A stretch of 64,000 bases of DNA from Billgrantia ethanolica (GCF_021404305.1 NZ_JABFTX010000001.1:62001-126000); one strand, 5' to 3'; shown: positions 11,108 to 20,368, counted from the first letter of the stretch. Numbers and translations: made by a program. The notes: a model not told the origin generated them from the letters alone.

Positions 11108-12952
11108 TCAGGCCAGTGCCTCGTCGAAGCGTGGGGCATCCATGCCCAGCAGCTGAAGCTCGAGATCGTCGGCTTCCATGGCCTGCGGCAGTTGCTTGTC
11201 GTCGCCCTGGGCCCGGTAGGCGAAGCGCCAGGCCTCGCCCGGCGCCAGCTCGCGCGAGTCGCCGACCCGATAGCTCTCTCCCTCACGGCTGAATTCGCCG
11301 TTCCATAGCGTGTCCAGCTCGTCGTCCAGCTCGAAGCGGAGATCGGGCAGCGCCAGCGTCTCCTGGGTCACGTTCTCGACGAATATTTCAGCGCTATGGC
11401 CGTCACTCCACTCGTCGAGCATATTACCGGTCACGACCAGCTCGGTCGTATCGTCGATCAGCGGGGGTAGCAGGCCGTCATCACTCGCCAGCACCTCCCG
11501 TTCGCTGGGGACGGGCATCGGCTCGGCATCGAACAGGCTGCGCGAGGCCACGTGCAGCGTGGTGCCGTCTCCGAATATCGCGTAATGCATGTCGACCAAG
11601 GTGTCGTCGGTGCCCTTGTCGTCGCGGATGCGTACCTCGTCGTCGACGAAGTCGATGCGGTAAGCGTCGAAATCGCTCGTATAGCGGGCGGTGTTGGTAC
11701 CGCCACTGCCGATCAGAACGTCTTCACCGTCGTTCCAGTCATCGCCGGGGCCGCCTTGCAGGATGTCGTTGCCGGCGCCGCCGATCAGGGTATCGTCGCC
11801 CAGGCCGCCGTTGAGGTAGACCCCATCGTCGCTGCCACGAATCACGTCGTCGCGGCGGGAACCGACGACATAGTCGAAACGGACCTGGTTGGCGTCCGGG
11901 TCGGTGGGGGCGCCGAATGCCTCTCCCTCCTCGTTGATCCAAAGGGTCGGTGACAGACCGTCGCTTTCCGGGTCGCGCAGCGAGCGTTCGACCCTCACCT
12001 GGTTGCCGTGGTCGCGTCCGCCGTGGAAGTTGACGTCGCGATCGGTGCGGGCGATCTCGATGTCATTGTCGACGGCGGAGCGCCAGGAGGCGAATAGCAG
12101 GCCATGCCGCATGCCGCTGTCCTCCAGGCCGGTGAACGAGCCGTCGTAGCTTTCGCGCAACTCGAAGGCATAGCCGTTACCACCGCTGCCTTTGTTGAAT
12201 GCGCCTTCGGCGGAGATATCGGCAGCGTCGGCATCCACTGACCGCGAGACATGAAAGGCGGTGGACGGGCCATTCCTGACCTCGATATCGTGGAGTCGCG
12301 AACCGGTGGTACCGTCGAGATACACGCCTTTGAAGCCCGTCAGCTCGCTCTCGGTATTCTGGAAGCTTGCAGCGTCGGGAGTGCCGAGATCGAAATCGAT
12401 GCCGAAGCCCGACAGGGCGACGTCATCGACGCTGGCTACTCTTTCCACCTGGGTCTTGCCCGCTTCGAAATCGAAATGTACCCCACGGTCCAGGCTGACC
12501 CGCCCATCCTCCACTGCCGTGACCTTGGCCATGCTGGTGCGCAGCTCCGCATGCTCCTGCTTGCGCCACGTGCTGTCGCCTATCTCATCGAAAAAGGCGC
12601 TGTCATTGTCCTGCCACAGGCGCAGGGTATCGCCCACTTCCAGTTCGGTATCGATGACGATACTCGTCTCACCCTGCCGTACGGTGGCATCGAGGGTGCC
12701 GAGGTCGAGGCTGTCGGCGGTGCCGTCCAGCTTGATGGCATGGCCCTGATCCAGGGCGCTGCGGGTGAAGGTCAGGCGGGTGGCGTCGGAGCCGGCTCCG
12801 CTGAGGGTGAGATCAGAACGATCGATGGTCAGAGGGCCGTCGAGCCTGTAATCACCCGCCGAGAGTTCGATGGTGGCACCCCTCGGCGCGTCATCGATCA
12901 GGGTCTGCAGGGCCGCTGCATTCGTGGAAGGGCCGGCCGTTAACACGGACAT
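11108..12952 (-). CDS. Beta-helix / RTX-repeat protein with CBM2-like C-terminus, candidate type I secretion substrate
   Basis: This is a 614-residue protein with no Sec signal peptide. Residues about 10-350 read as a right-handed parallel beta-helix of the pectate-lyase/epimerase superfold (IELSAGDYRLDGPLTI, then regular short beta turns). Residues about 379-412 contain glycine-Asp nonapeptides of the RTX calcium-binding type (NGGLGDDTLIGGAGNDILQG). Residues about 503-582 resemble a family 2 carbohydrate-binding module, with conserved W515, N527, W550 and APGEAWRF. I do not see the DPHEQ-type catalytic motif of AlgE epimerases, so the enzyme activity is undecided. It is divergent from a type I ABC exporter and adaptor, which makes it their likely cargo. 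GGAGAG precedes the ATG. Confidence 0.75.
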   Translation of the reverse strand: MSVLTAGPSTNAAALQTLIDDAPRGATIELSAGDYRLDGPLTIDRSDLTLSGAGSDATRLTFTRSALDQGHAIKLDGTADSLDLGTLDATVRQGETSIVIDTELEVGDTLRLWQDNDSAFFDEIGDSTWRKQEHAELRTSMAKVTAVEDGRVSLDRGVHFDFEAGKTQVERVASVDDVALSGFGIDFDLGTPDAASFQNTESELTGFKGVYLDGTTGSRLHDIEVRNGPSTAFHVSRSVDADAADISAEGAFNKGSGGNGYAFELRESYDGSFTGLEDSGMRHGLLFASWRSAVDNDIEIARTDRDVNFHGGRDHGNQVRVERSLRDPESDGLSPTLWINEEGEAFGAPTDPDANQVRFDYVVGSRRDDVIRGSDDGVYLNGGLGDDTLIGGAGNDILQGGPGDDWNDGEDVLIGSGGTNTARYTSDFDAYRIDFVDDEVRIRDDKGTDDTLVDMHYAIFGDGTTLHVASRSLFDAEPMPVPSEREVLASDDGLLPPLIDDTTELVVTGNMLDEWSDGHSAEIFVENVTQETLALPDLRFELDDELDTLWNGEFSREGESYRVGDSRELAPGEAWRFAYRAQGDDKQLPQAMEADDLELQLLGMDAPRFDEALA

Positions 12953-13355
12953 GTCGTCTCTCCTCGGGAACGTTGTTTCGAGACTCGGCTTCGAGGCTCG
13001 GTTTTCGAGGCTTGCGATGTGACGGGCGGCGAGATGCTAAACGCTGAGCGGCGAGAAAAACAGGCGGTCGAGACGTCGAACGGGTGGAAATCGGACAGTT
13101 TTGCCGGGTTTGTAACGCTTAACTTCGCCTAGGAAAATTTGCCGAGGCAGGATGGTAAGCGGTGGTGCCATCGATGCACGAAGAGAGGCGCTGACAGGGG
13201 AAGGAAACATAACAAGACTCGTCGTTACGAAAACCATCATTCGGTAGTCATCGCTTCGCTGCGGCTCTGTTAGGCTGCCCCGCTTCAAGCCTTCATACCG
13301 CCGCTCGCGTGCCACGAGTGCGAGCAGGAGTATCTCTGCGGGAGGGATGCAAGCC
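12953..13355. promoter_or_regulatory. Divergent intergenic region of the type I secretion islet
   Basis: About 400 bases separate the minus-strand RTX-type gene from the plus-strand exporter genes and must hold both promoters. Close to the minus gene there are three near-identical tandem units beginning TCGAGRCTYG at 12978, 12991 and 13005. The part from about 13090 to 13260 is more AT-rich than its surroundings, as expected for promoters, but I cannot single out convincing -35/-10 pairs. No open frame here has a believable start or composition. Confidence 0.5.
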
Positions 13356-15110
13356 ATGGCCTCCGAGACCGTCGACGATCTCGCAGGAGCGCTGCGCCAG
13401 TGCCGACCGGCCCTGCTATGGGTGCTTGGCTTCAGCCTTTTCGTCAATGTCCTGATGCTGGTGCCGGCACTCTATATGCTGCAGGTCTACGATCGGGTCA
13501 TTACCACCGGCAGCCGCGAAACGCTGCTGCTGCTTACTCTGGTCGCACTGTTCCTGATGGCGGTGATGGGGTTTCTCGATATCGTGCGATCACGCTTGCT
13601 GGTACGTGTCGGCAACTTCCTCGATACCCGATTGGGGGAACGCCTGCACCAAGCCTTGTTCGCCCAGCGCCTTGGCGGCGAGGGGCGAGCCTCGGTGCAG
13701 GCGCTGGACGATCTGCGTATGCTGCGCCAGTTCGTTTCCGGAAACGCGCTCTTCGCCTTCTTCGATGCTCCCTGGGTACCGCTCTACCTGGCCCTGCTGT
13801 TTCTCTTCGACCCCTGGCTCGGCGCCTTCGCCAGCCTAGCGGGGCTGGTGCTGCTCGGCCTGACGCTGGCCAACGAGAAGGCGACCCGTGGGCTCATGCG
13901 GGATGCCGGGGAGCGCTATCGCGAGGCGCGCGGGCAGGTCACGGACAGCCTGAACGGGGCCGAAGTCGTGCGCTCGCTGGGCATGCTGCCGGCCCTGCGG
14001 CAGCGCTGGCTCGTCGGGCATCGGGCTGCCCTGGCCTTGCAGTCACGCGCGAGCGATCGAGCCAGCGGCCTGACCCAGCTCGCCAGGACTCTGCGTCTGA
14101 CATTCCAGTCGTTGATCCTCGGCCTGGGGGCGCTGCTGGTGCTCGAAGGGCGTATCACGCCGGGCGTCATGATCGCCGCTTCTATCGTTCTGGCCCGCGC
14201 CCTGGCGCCCATCGATGGCATGATCGGCGGTTGGCGGGGGCTGGTTGGCGCTTGCGACGCCTATCGGCGGTTGGCGACGCTGCTCAGGGAGATGCCCGCC
14301 GAACGGCAGCACCTGGCGCTGCCCGCTCCCCAAGGTGAGGTGGCGGTCGAGTCGGCCACGCTGCTGGCGCCGGGGTCCGACCGGGCCGTGCTCGAGGACA
14401 TCTCCTTTCGCGTCGAACCCGGTCAACACGTCGGTATCGTCGGGCCGAGCGCGGCCGGCAAGAGCAGCCTGGCCCGGCTGCTGGCCGGCGCCCAGACGCC
14501 GGAGCGGGGGGCGATACGCCTCGATGGAGCCAGCTTCGAGCAGTGGGATCGCACTGCTTTGGGCCCATTTCTGGGCTATCTGCCCCAGGAAATCGAGCTC
14601 TTCGACGGCACGGTGAGTGACAACATCGCCCGTTTCGGCGAGCCATGCCCTGAGCGGGTGGTCGAGGCCGCGCGCAAGGCTGACGTGCACGACATGATCC
14701 TGCGTCTGCCGGCGGGCTATGAGACCCGGCTCGGGCAGTCCGGCAGGGTGCTGTCGCGTGGGCAGCGTCAAAGAGTGGCCCTGGCTCGGGCGCTGTATGG
14801 CGACCCGGTACTGCTGGTGCTCGACGAGCCCAATGCCAATCTCGACGATGCCGGTGAGCGCGCGCTGATGGCGGCGATGGAACGCCTCAAGGGGGATGGC
14901 GTCACCCTGTTCGTTATCACCCATCGACGCAGCGTACTGGCAAGCGTCGACACGCTGCTGGTGCTCGACGAGGGGCATCTGCGTCTGCAGGGGGCCCGTG
15001 ACGAAGTGCTGGCCCGGCTGGAGATCGCCGCGAGCAGGCGCGAAGCGTCGACACGACCGTCGAGCCAGCCTGCACAGCCACGGCGTACGGCGCGCGAGGC
15101 GGGAACATGA
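13356..15110 (+). CDS. Type I secretion ABC transporter/permease (PrtD/LapB-like)
   Basis: This is the inner-membrane ATPase-permease of a type I secretion system. The N-terminal half has membrane helices (about 20-75 and 135-180, and again 250-300). The nucleotide-binding domain follows, with Walker A GPSAAGKSS, signature LSRGQRQRVALARA and Walker B VLLVLDEPNANLD. The signature reads LSRGQ where most have LSGGQ. There is no N-terminal C39 peptidase domain, so this is the PrtD rather than the bacteriocin type. GGAGGG ends one base before ATG 13347 but ten bases before ATG 13356, so the second ATG (584 residues) is preferred. It overlaps the adaptor gene by 4 bases. Confidence 0.93.
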   Translation: MASETVDDLAGALRQCRPALLWVLGFSLFVNVLMLVPALYMLQVYDRVITTGSRETLLLLTLVALFLMAVMGFLDIVRSRLLVRVGNFLDTRLGERLHQALFAQRLGGEGRASVQALDDLRMLRQFVSGNALFAFFDAPWVPLYLALLFLFDPWLGAFASLAGLVLLGLTLANEKATRGLMRDAGERYREARGQVTDSLNGAEVVRSLGMLPALRQRWLVGHRAALALQSRASDRASGLTQLARTLRLTFQSLILGLGALLVLEGRITPGVMIAASIVLARALAPIDGMIGGWRGLVGACDAYRRLATLLREMPAERQHLALPAPQGEVAVESATLLAPGSDRAVLEDISFRVEPGQHVGIVGPSAAGKSSLARLLAGAQTPERGAIRLDGASFEQWDRTALGPFLGYLPQEIELFDGTVSDNIARFGEPCPERVVEAARKADVHDMILRLPAGYETRLGQSGRVLSRGQRQRVALARALYGDPVLLVLDEPNANLDDAGERALMAAMERLKGDGVTLFVITHRRSVLASVDTLLVLDEGHLRLQGARDEVLARLEIAASRREASTRPSSQPAQPRRTAREAGT

Positions 15111-16429
15111 TCTATCCGCAGGAACCGGCGCCGCCTGCCCCGGCCATGCCGACACCGCCCGTCGATCCTCGCCCCTGGCAGCGCATCGGCCTGCTGGTGC
15201 TGCTGATTGCCTTCGGCGGCTTTGGCGGTTGGGCAGTGGCAGCCAATCTGGCGGTGGGGGTCGTGGCGTCGGGCAAGGTGGCGGCGGCTTCGTCCACGCG
15301 CTCGGTGCAGCACTACGAAGGCGGCATCGTCAGCGAGATCCGGGTGGCCGATGGCGATCGCGTCGAGGCGGGCGAGGTTCTGGTAGTGCTCGACGACACC
15401 CGGGCGCGTTCGCAGCTTCAGCTGGCACGTAACCAGTACCTGCTCAACCGAGCCAGTGAAGTGCGGCTGTCGGCCGAGCTGGCCGGGAGCGAGACGCTGA
15501 CATTTCCTGCCGAGCTGCACGACAGCCAGTCGCGCCGTGTGCGCGAAGCGCTGGCGGTGCAGCAGGGGCTGTTCTTCGCCCGAGGGCAGACGCTCGACGG
15601 CACCCTGGCTACCCTCGAACAGCAGGCCCACCAGTATCGCGAGCAGCGCGAGGGCCTGGAAGCGCTGATCGAGGTCAGCCGGCAGCGCATCGCCTCGCTG
15701 GAAGAGGAGGCGGACGACCTGCGCAGCCTGTTCGAGCGTGGCCACGGTGATCGGCAGCGTCTGCGTGAGCTGGAGCGTGACCTCCTCGAGCTGGAGGGGG
15801 AGACGGCTCAACAGGAGTCGAATGCCGCGAGCATCGACGCGCAGATCAGCGAGAACCGTCTGCAGCGGCAGATACTGCGCCAGGAGTTCCAGCAGGAGAC
15901 CGGCGAGCAACTGCGGGACGTGCAGGCGCAGATAGCCGACGCCGAGGAGCGCATCACGGCCCTCGAGGACGAAGTGCGACGCACCGCCGTGCGAGCGCCG
16001 GTAGCTGGCAGCGTCGTTGACTTGCGCCTACGCAGCAGCGGTGCGGTGATCGATCCGGGCGATGCGGTACTGGACATCGTACCGGCGGACGAAGGATTCG
16101 TAGTCGAGGCGCGCGTGCCGGTCCACGAGATCGACAGCCTGCGCCCCGGGCAGACGGCGCGCATCCGCTTCACCGCCTTCGACCAGCGCTCGAGCCGGGC
16201 CGTCGAAGGCGAGCTCGTCCATCTCTCCGCCGACAGCCTGGTGGACGAGACCACGGGTAGCGACTACTACCTGGCGCGCATCGCCGTGGACGATACGCGG
16301 CTACCCGAGGAGATGCGGCTGGTGGCGGGCATGCCGGCCGAGGTGATGATCCATACCGGTGAGCGAACCTTTGCCAGCTACCTGCTCGAGCCGTTCAGCG
16401 ACGTCCTGGCCCGGGCCATGCGCGGCTAG
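15107..16429 (+). CDS. HlyD-family type I secretion periplasmic adaptor
   Basis: This is the membrane fusion protein that links the ABC exporter to an outer-membrane channel. It has a short Pro-rich cytoplasmic N-terminus, one transmembrane helix (about 25-48) and the lipoyl-like half VVASGKVAAASSTRSVQHYEG. A long coiled coil (about 100-300, with heptads rich in Gln, Glu, Leu and Arg) is followed by the second lipoyl half (VRAPVAGSVVDL) and a beta-barrel region. The 440 residues are typical of PrtE/LapC. Its ATG overlaps the exporter stop (ATGA). No TolC-like channel gene is in the window, so a distant one must be used. Confidence 0.93.
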   Translation: MIYPQEPAPPAPAMPTPPVDPRPWQRIGLLVLLIAFGGFGGWAVAANLAVGVVASGKVAAASSTRSVQHYEGGIVSEIRVADGDRVEAGEVLVVLDDTRARSQLQLARNQYLLNRASEVRLSAELAGSETLTFPAELHDSQSRRVREALAVQQGLFFARGQTLDGTLATLEQQAHQYREQREGLEALIEVSRQRIASLEEEADDLRSLFERGHGDRQRLRELERDLLELEGETAQQESNAASIDAQISENRLQRQILRQEFQQETGEQLRDVQAQIADAEERITALEDEVRRTAVRAPVAGSVVDLRLRSSGAVIDPGDAVLDIVPADEGFVVEARVPVHEIDSLRPGQTARIRFTAFDQRSSRAVEGELVHLSADSLVDETTGSDYYLARIAVDDTRLPEEMRLVAGMPAEVMIHTGERTFASYLLEPFSDVLARAMRG

Positions 16430-16501
16430 CCGTTCGGCTGCGTTGACGTGAGGTGGCGCGCCATCGGCTAGGCTGAGGGCAAACGAGCTTGGAGAGCCAC
16501 G

Positions 16502-17368
16502 ATGAACAAGGTACCCGCCGCCTATCAGGCGACCCGAGGATCCGTCCTCGATGTCGACACAACGTTCTATTCGCGGCTGACCGACCCAGCGGCCCGGGAG
16601 CGCGTCGACTCGCTGGTGGTGCCGATTCGCGAGGGAAGGGCATGGCGGGTGCCCGCCGGGCACGTGATGAGGCTCACGACCCTGGAGGGGCCGCAGGTCG
16701 GTGACCTCAACCTGTGGAACCTGCACAACCCGCGTGAACGTTTTTGGGCCTCGCGCACGCGTCAACTGCAGCGTGCCCATGTCTCCACCTTCGATCGCCT
16801 ATGGTCGACGCTGCCCTACCTGCGCCCCATGGCCACGATCATTGACGATAGCCTGGCGGGCTATGGCGTGGACGAGCAGGGCGGGCGCATACACGACCTG
16901 CTGGGAACCCGCTGCGACCCCTACGTGAATCGCCTGCTCACCGGCGAGGACTTCGATCACCACTGCCACTCCAACCTGGTGCGCGCCGTGCTGCCGCATG
17001 GCCTCACCGAGTTCGACGTGCACGACGTGCTCAACGTGTTCCAGTGCACCGGGCTCAACGAGGACGACCAGTACTTCATGAAGGCGTGTCCGGCGCGAGA
17101 GGGAGACTACCTGGAACTGTTCGCCGAGATCGACCTGCTGTGTGCGCTGTCGTGCTGCCCGGGTGGCGATCTCTCGGTGGAGCTATGGGGACCGAATGCC
17201 GGCGATCCGCTGCTGACCTGCCACCCCATCGGGGTGGAGGTGTTCGCTCTCGAGCCTGAGCTGCTGGCCGGTTGGCAGCCGCCGACGCCCTCGCCCTATG
17301 CCGGTGGGCATGGCCTCACGGGGCCCAGCATCGACTGGGGCGAGGAGAAGCGCAACAGGCTCGGCTGA
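16502..17368 (+). CDS. DUF1989 (urea carboxylase-associated) family protein
   Basis: This 288-residue protein resembles the DUF1989 family, often found beside urea carboxylase or aminomethyltransferase-type genes. Family features seen are the VPAGHVMRLTTLEGPQVGDLNLWN stretch (residues about 50-74), the metal-site-like HCHSNLVRAVLPHG region, and the VFQCTGLNEDDQYFMK and LSCCPGGD segments. Several Cys and His residues suggest metal binding, but that is inference. No urea carboxylase, allophanate hydrolase or transporter partner is nearby. It lies 72 bases after the adaptor gene and may be read from the same transcript or its own promoter. Confidence 0.75.
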   Translation: MNKVPAAYQATRGSVLDVDTTFYSRLTDPAARERVDSLVVPIREGRAWRVPAGHVMRLTTLEGPQVGDLNLWNLHNPRERFWASRTRQLQRAHVSTFDRLWSTLPYLRPMATIIDDSLAGYGVDEQGGRIHDLLGTRCDPYVNRLLTGEDFDHHCHSNLVRAVLPHGLTEFDVHDVLNVFQCTGLNEDDQYFMKACPAREGDYLELFAEIDLLCALSCCPGGDLSVELWGPNAGDPLLTCHPIGVEVFALEPELLAGWQPPTPSPYAGGHGLTGPSIDWGEEKRNRLG

Positions 17369-17406
17369 GGCTTCACTGTGGCAGTATCTCTGTCGAGCCC
17401 TCTCGC

Positions 17407-17427
17407 GCCCCGGCGTAAGGCCGGGGC
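17407..17427. terminator. GC hairpin between convergent DUF1989 and RNase II genes
   Basis: An 8-base-pair perfect inverted repeat, gccccggc/gccggggc with loop gtaag, sits in the 79-base gap between two genes that face each other. It lacks a T-run, so terminator function is a guess from position alone. Confidence 0.4.
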
Positions 17428-17447
17428 AGTGAGCCGAACGCCCAGCC

Positions 17448-19388
17448 TCACTCGGCAGGGCGGGCCACCAGCGAACGGGTTTCCTCGCGTGCTTCGACCA
17501 GGGCCACCCGAATCGTGTCGCCGAGCTTGTAGCGCTCTTCGCCCTCGACCTGGATACGGCCTTCCTTGTCGTCTATCACCACCTTGTCGCGGTCGCTATG
17601 GATCATCGGTGCAGGAACGAAGGCCGTGGCGCCGTTGGCGGTGAGGCGCACGCGCATGCCGCCGCGGGTGATGCCGAAGATCTCCGCCTCGAAGGCCTGC
17701 TGCTCCTTGGCCGCGGGGGTCAGGTAGCGCACGTAGAGCCAGTCCTTGACGTCGCGCTCGGCCATGCGGTTGAGCTTACGGCGCTCGGTGAGCTGCTCGG
17801 TCAGTGCCTGGGTCGCCTCGGCGGGCGCCTGTTCGCCCTTGAGCACGCGCTTGATCAGCCGGTGATTGACCATGTCGCCGTACTTGCGAATCGGCGAGGT
17901 CCAGGTGGCGTAGGCGTTCAACCCCAGGCCGAAATGCGGTCCGGGGCGGGCCGACATGCTGGTAAAGCCCTGGAAGCGGCGCAGGCGGGCATCGAGCCAG
18001 GCGTCGTCGCGGCTCTCCAACGCGCGCTTGAGCTCCTTGTAGCGCGGCAGCTCGGAGAGCGCCTCGAGCTCCACCTCGATCTGCTGCGCGGTGAGGAACT
18101 CATGGGCGGCCTGGGCCTTGTCGGGATCGAAGGCGCGATGCACGTTGAAGATACCGTGACCGATGTGCTCGGCGAGAAAATGGGCACAGCAGGCGTTGGC
18201 CGCGATCATCGACTCCTCGATCATGCGGTTGGCGATGCGCCGCTGCTCGATGCGCACGTCGAGCACGTTGCCGGCCGGATCCAGGTCGAACACGTAGTCG
18301 GGACGATCCTTGAACACCAGCGCATATTCGGTGCGCCAGGCACTGCGTGCCTCGGTCAGCTCGCGCAGCGCTTGCAGCTGGCTGGCGATCTCCTCGGCCG
18401 GCGTCCATTCGCCCTGGCCTTCGAGCCAGTCGGAGATACGGTCGTAGACCAGCTTGGCCTGGGAGCGTACGCGGGCAGCAAAGAAGCGGTAGTCGCCGAG
18501 GCTGCCGTCGGCTTCCACGTTCAGCGTGCACGCCAGCACCGGGCGCTCTTCGCCTTCGCGCAGCGAGCAGAGGTCGTCGGCCAGCTGCTCGGGCAGCATG
18601 GTGACGTTCTGGCCCGGCAGGTAGACGGTAAAGGCGCGGGTGCGGGCCTCCAGATCGGCGGCATGCCCCTCCTCGACGTAGGCGGTGGGATCGGCGATGG
18701 CCACGGTCAGCCGCCAGCCGCCTTCATCCCGCGGTTCGATGCGCAGGGCATCGTCCATGTCGCGGGTCTTCTCGCCGTCGATGGTGAAGAAGGGCTCAGC
18801 GGTGAGGTCCTCGCGCTCGAGACCCTCGTCGCGCAGCGGCCAGTCGCTGCCGGCTTCGGGGCACTCCTGCTCCAGCGCGTGACGCGCCAGGGTGACCCGC
18901 CACGGCACGGCGGGGTCGTCGGCCTTGGCCACCAGTTCGTCGATCTGGGTGAAGAAGGCGCGATCTTCGGGCTTGAGCGGGTGGCGCACCAGACGCGCCA
19001 CGACCCAGTCGGCGTCGCCGATGCTGGCCTCGTCGAGGCTATTCTTGATGCGCGCCTTGAGCACGTTGTTGATCGACGGGTGGTCGGGCACCACGGCCAG
19101 GCGGCCCTCGCGCTTCTGTACGCGAGCGATGAAGCGGCTCAGACCCGCTTCGAGGAGCGTGTCGGGCTCGACCGAGGTCTTGTCGCCATTCTCGTGAATC
19201 ACGGCCTGGACGCGGTCGCCATGCAGCACCTGCTTCATGGCAGGCGGCGGTACGAAGTAGGACTGGCCGTCGTCGGTTTCGAGAAAGCCGAAGCCCTTGT
19301 CGGTGGCCTTGATGACCCCCTCGGCGCGCGGCGTGGTCTCACGAATCTGTTGCTTGAGCTGGGCGAGCAGCGGGTTGTTCTGCAGCAT
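17448..19388 (-). CDS. rnb: Exoribonuclease II
   Basis: RNase II degrades single-stranded mRNA 3' to 5' and helps turn over and trim RNAs. The N-terminus, MLQNNPLLAQLKQQIRE, aligns with E. coli RNase II, which fixes the start at ATG 19388 (646 residues) rather than 20 codons further upstream. Cold-shock domains come first. The catalytic RNB domain has the metal-binding aspartates in EKTRDMDDAL, and RPGPHFGLGLNAYATWTSPIRKYGD is typical. A C-terminal S1 domain follows. It is convergent with the DUF1989 gene and divergent from the HAD phosphatase gene. Confidence 0.95.
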   Translation of the reverse strand: MLQNNPLLAQLKQQIRETTPRAEGVIKATDKGFGFLETDDGQSYFVPPPAMKQVLHGDRVQAVIHENGDKTSVEPDTLLEAGLSRFIARVQKREGRLAVVPDHPSINNVLKARIKNSLDEASIGDADWVVARLVRHPLKPEDRAFFTQIDELVAKADDPAVPWRVTLARHALEQECPEAGSDWPLRDEGLEREDLTAEPFFTIDGEKTRDMDDALRIEPRDEGGWRLTVAIADPTAYVEEGHAADLEARTRAFTVYLPGQNVTMLPEQLADDLCSLREGEERPVLACTLNVEADGSLGDYRFFAARVRSQAKLVYDRISDWLEGQGEWTPAEEIASQLQALRELTEARSAWRTEYALVFKDRPDYVFDLDPAGNVLDVRIEQRRIANRMIEESMIAANACCAHFLAEHIGHGIFNVHRAFDPDKAQAAHEFLTAQQIEVELEALSELPRYKELKRALESRDDAWLDARLRRFQGFTSMSARPGPHFGLGLNAYATWTSPIRKYGDMVNHRLIKRVLKGEQAPAEATQALTEQLTERRKLNRMAERDVKDWLYVRYLTPAAKEQQAFEAEIFGITRGGMRVRLTANGATAFVPAPMIHSDRDKVVIDDKEGRIQVEGEERYKLGDTIRVALVEAREETRSLVARPAE

Positions 19389-19570
19389 GATCACGAACGT
19401 GTGGCGGGATAGGAGGGCCACTATACGGATTCCCGCAGCCGGCGCCAAACGTTGCCGGGCCGGTCACGACAAAACAATCGCTTGGCGCGGCAGGGTAGAA
19501 ATGCCTCATACGCTGGGCAAGCCTTGCCGGCTGCGTTAGCCTCTAGCGGGTATTCGAAGGAATGGACGCC

Positions 19571-20368
19571 ATGACACCTCACCTGATCGTCTCCGACCTC
19601 GATGGCACCCTGCTCGACGCCAATCACGACCTGCATCCGGAAACCATCGAAACCCTGCGCCTGCTGGCCGGGCAGGGGCATCATCTGGCCTTCGCCTCGG
19701 GGCGCCATTTCCGCGACATGCTGTCCTTCCGCGAACGGCTGGGCGTGCCGCTCCACGTGATCAGCACCAACGGCGCCTACCTGCACGGGCCGGAAGGCGA
19801 CCTGCTGGCCTCGCGCCATCTCGAGGCAGAGCTGGCCCGCGAGCTGATCGCCCTGGAGCGCCACGCCAGCGTGCGCTTAAACCTCTATCTGGAACACGAG
19901 TGGCTGATCGACGCCCCCGAGCCGCGCCTGCTGGCCTACCATGCCCACACCGGCTTCGGCTATCGCGTGTTCGAGCCGGCAAGCCTGGACGGCGAAGGGG
20001 TGGGCAAGGTGCTCTACATCGGCGAGCCCGAGCGGCTGGCCGGGCTCGAGGCCCAGGTGCGCACCAGCCACGGGGAGCGCCTGCACGTCACCTACTCCAC
20101 GGTCAATTCGCTGGAGATCATGGCCGGCGGCGTCAACAAGGGCACGGCGCTCGAGGCGCTGCTGGCCAGGCTCGACATCGATAGCCAGCACTGCCTGGCC
20201 TTCGGCGACAACCTCAACGATACCGAGATGCTCAGTCTCGCCGGCGAAGCCCACGTGATGGCCAACGCCCATCCCGCGCTGTTCGAGCGGGTACCCGTGG
20301 CTCGCCGGATCGGCCATCACGCCGAGAGCGCCGTGGCCCGACACCTGCAGGAGCGCTTTTCTCTCTAG
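19571..20368 (+). CDS. yigL: Cof-type HAD phosphatase, YigL-like
   Basis: This is a haloacid-dehalogenase superfamily phosphatase of type IIB, likely acting on pyridoxal phosphate or sugar phosphates as E. coli YigL does. Motif I is DLDGTLLD with the nucleophilic Asp, motif II is in FASGRHF, the Lys is in GGVNKGTALEAL, and motif IV is FGDNLNDTEML. The alignment along its whole 265 residues fits YigL better than YidA or YbiV. GAAGGA ends directly against ATG 19562, so ATG 19571, about ten bases away, is the likelier start. It stands alone, 137 bases ahead of the two-component genes. Confidence 0.85.
   Translation: MTPHLIVSDLDGTLLDANHDLHPETIETLRLLAGQGHHLAFASGRHFRDMLSFRERLGVPLHVISTNGAYLHGPEGDLLASRHLEAELARELIALERHASVRLNLYLEHEWLIDAPEPRLLAYHAHTGFGYRVFEPASLDGEGVGKVLYIGEPERLAGLEAQVRTSHGERLHVTYSTVNSLEIMAGGVNKGTALEALLARLDIDSQHCLAFGDNLNDTEMLSLAGEAHVMANAHPALFERVPVARRIGHHAESAVARHLQERFSL

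Noticed and set aside
11108..12952. Annotation of the RTX protein as an alginate C5-epimerase
   Set aside because: The beta-helix and RTX parts fit, but I do not find the catalytic DPHEQ-like motif, so a specific enzyme name is not justified.
13037..13447. Minus-strand frame in the divergent region of the secretion islet
   Set aside because: Overlaps the exporter start, has Ser/Arg-rich composition and no motif; the region is better read as promoter DNA.
17598..19412. 604-codon frame opposite RNase II
   Set aside because: The RNase II frame has full-length family motifs; the opposite frame is composition noise.
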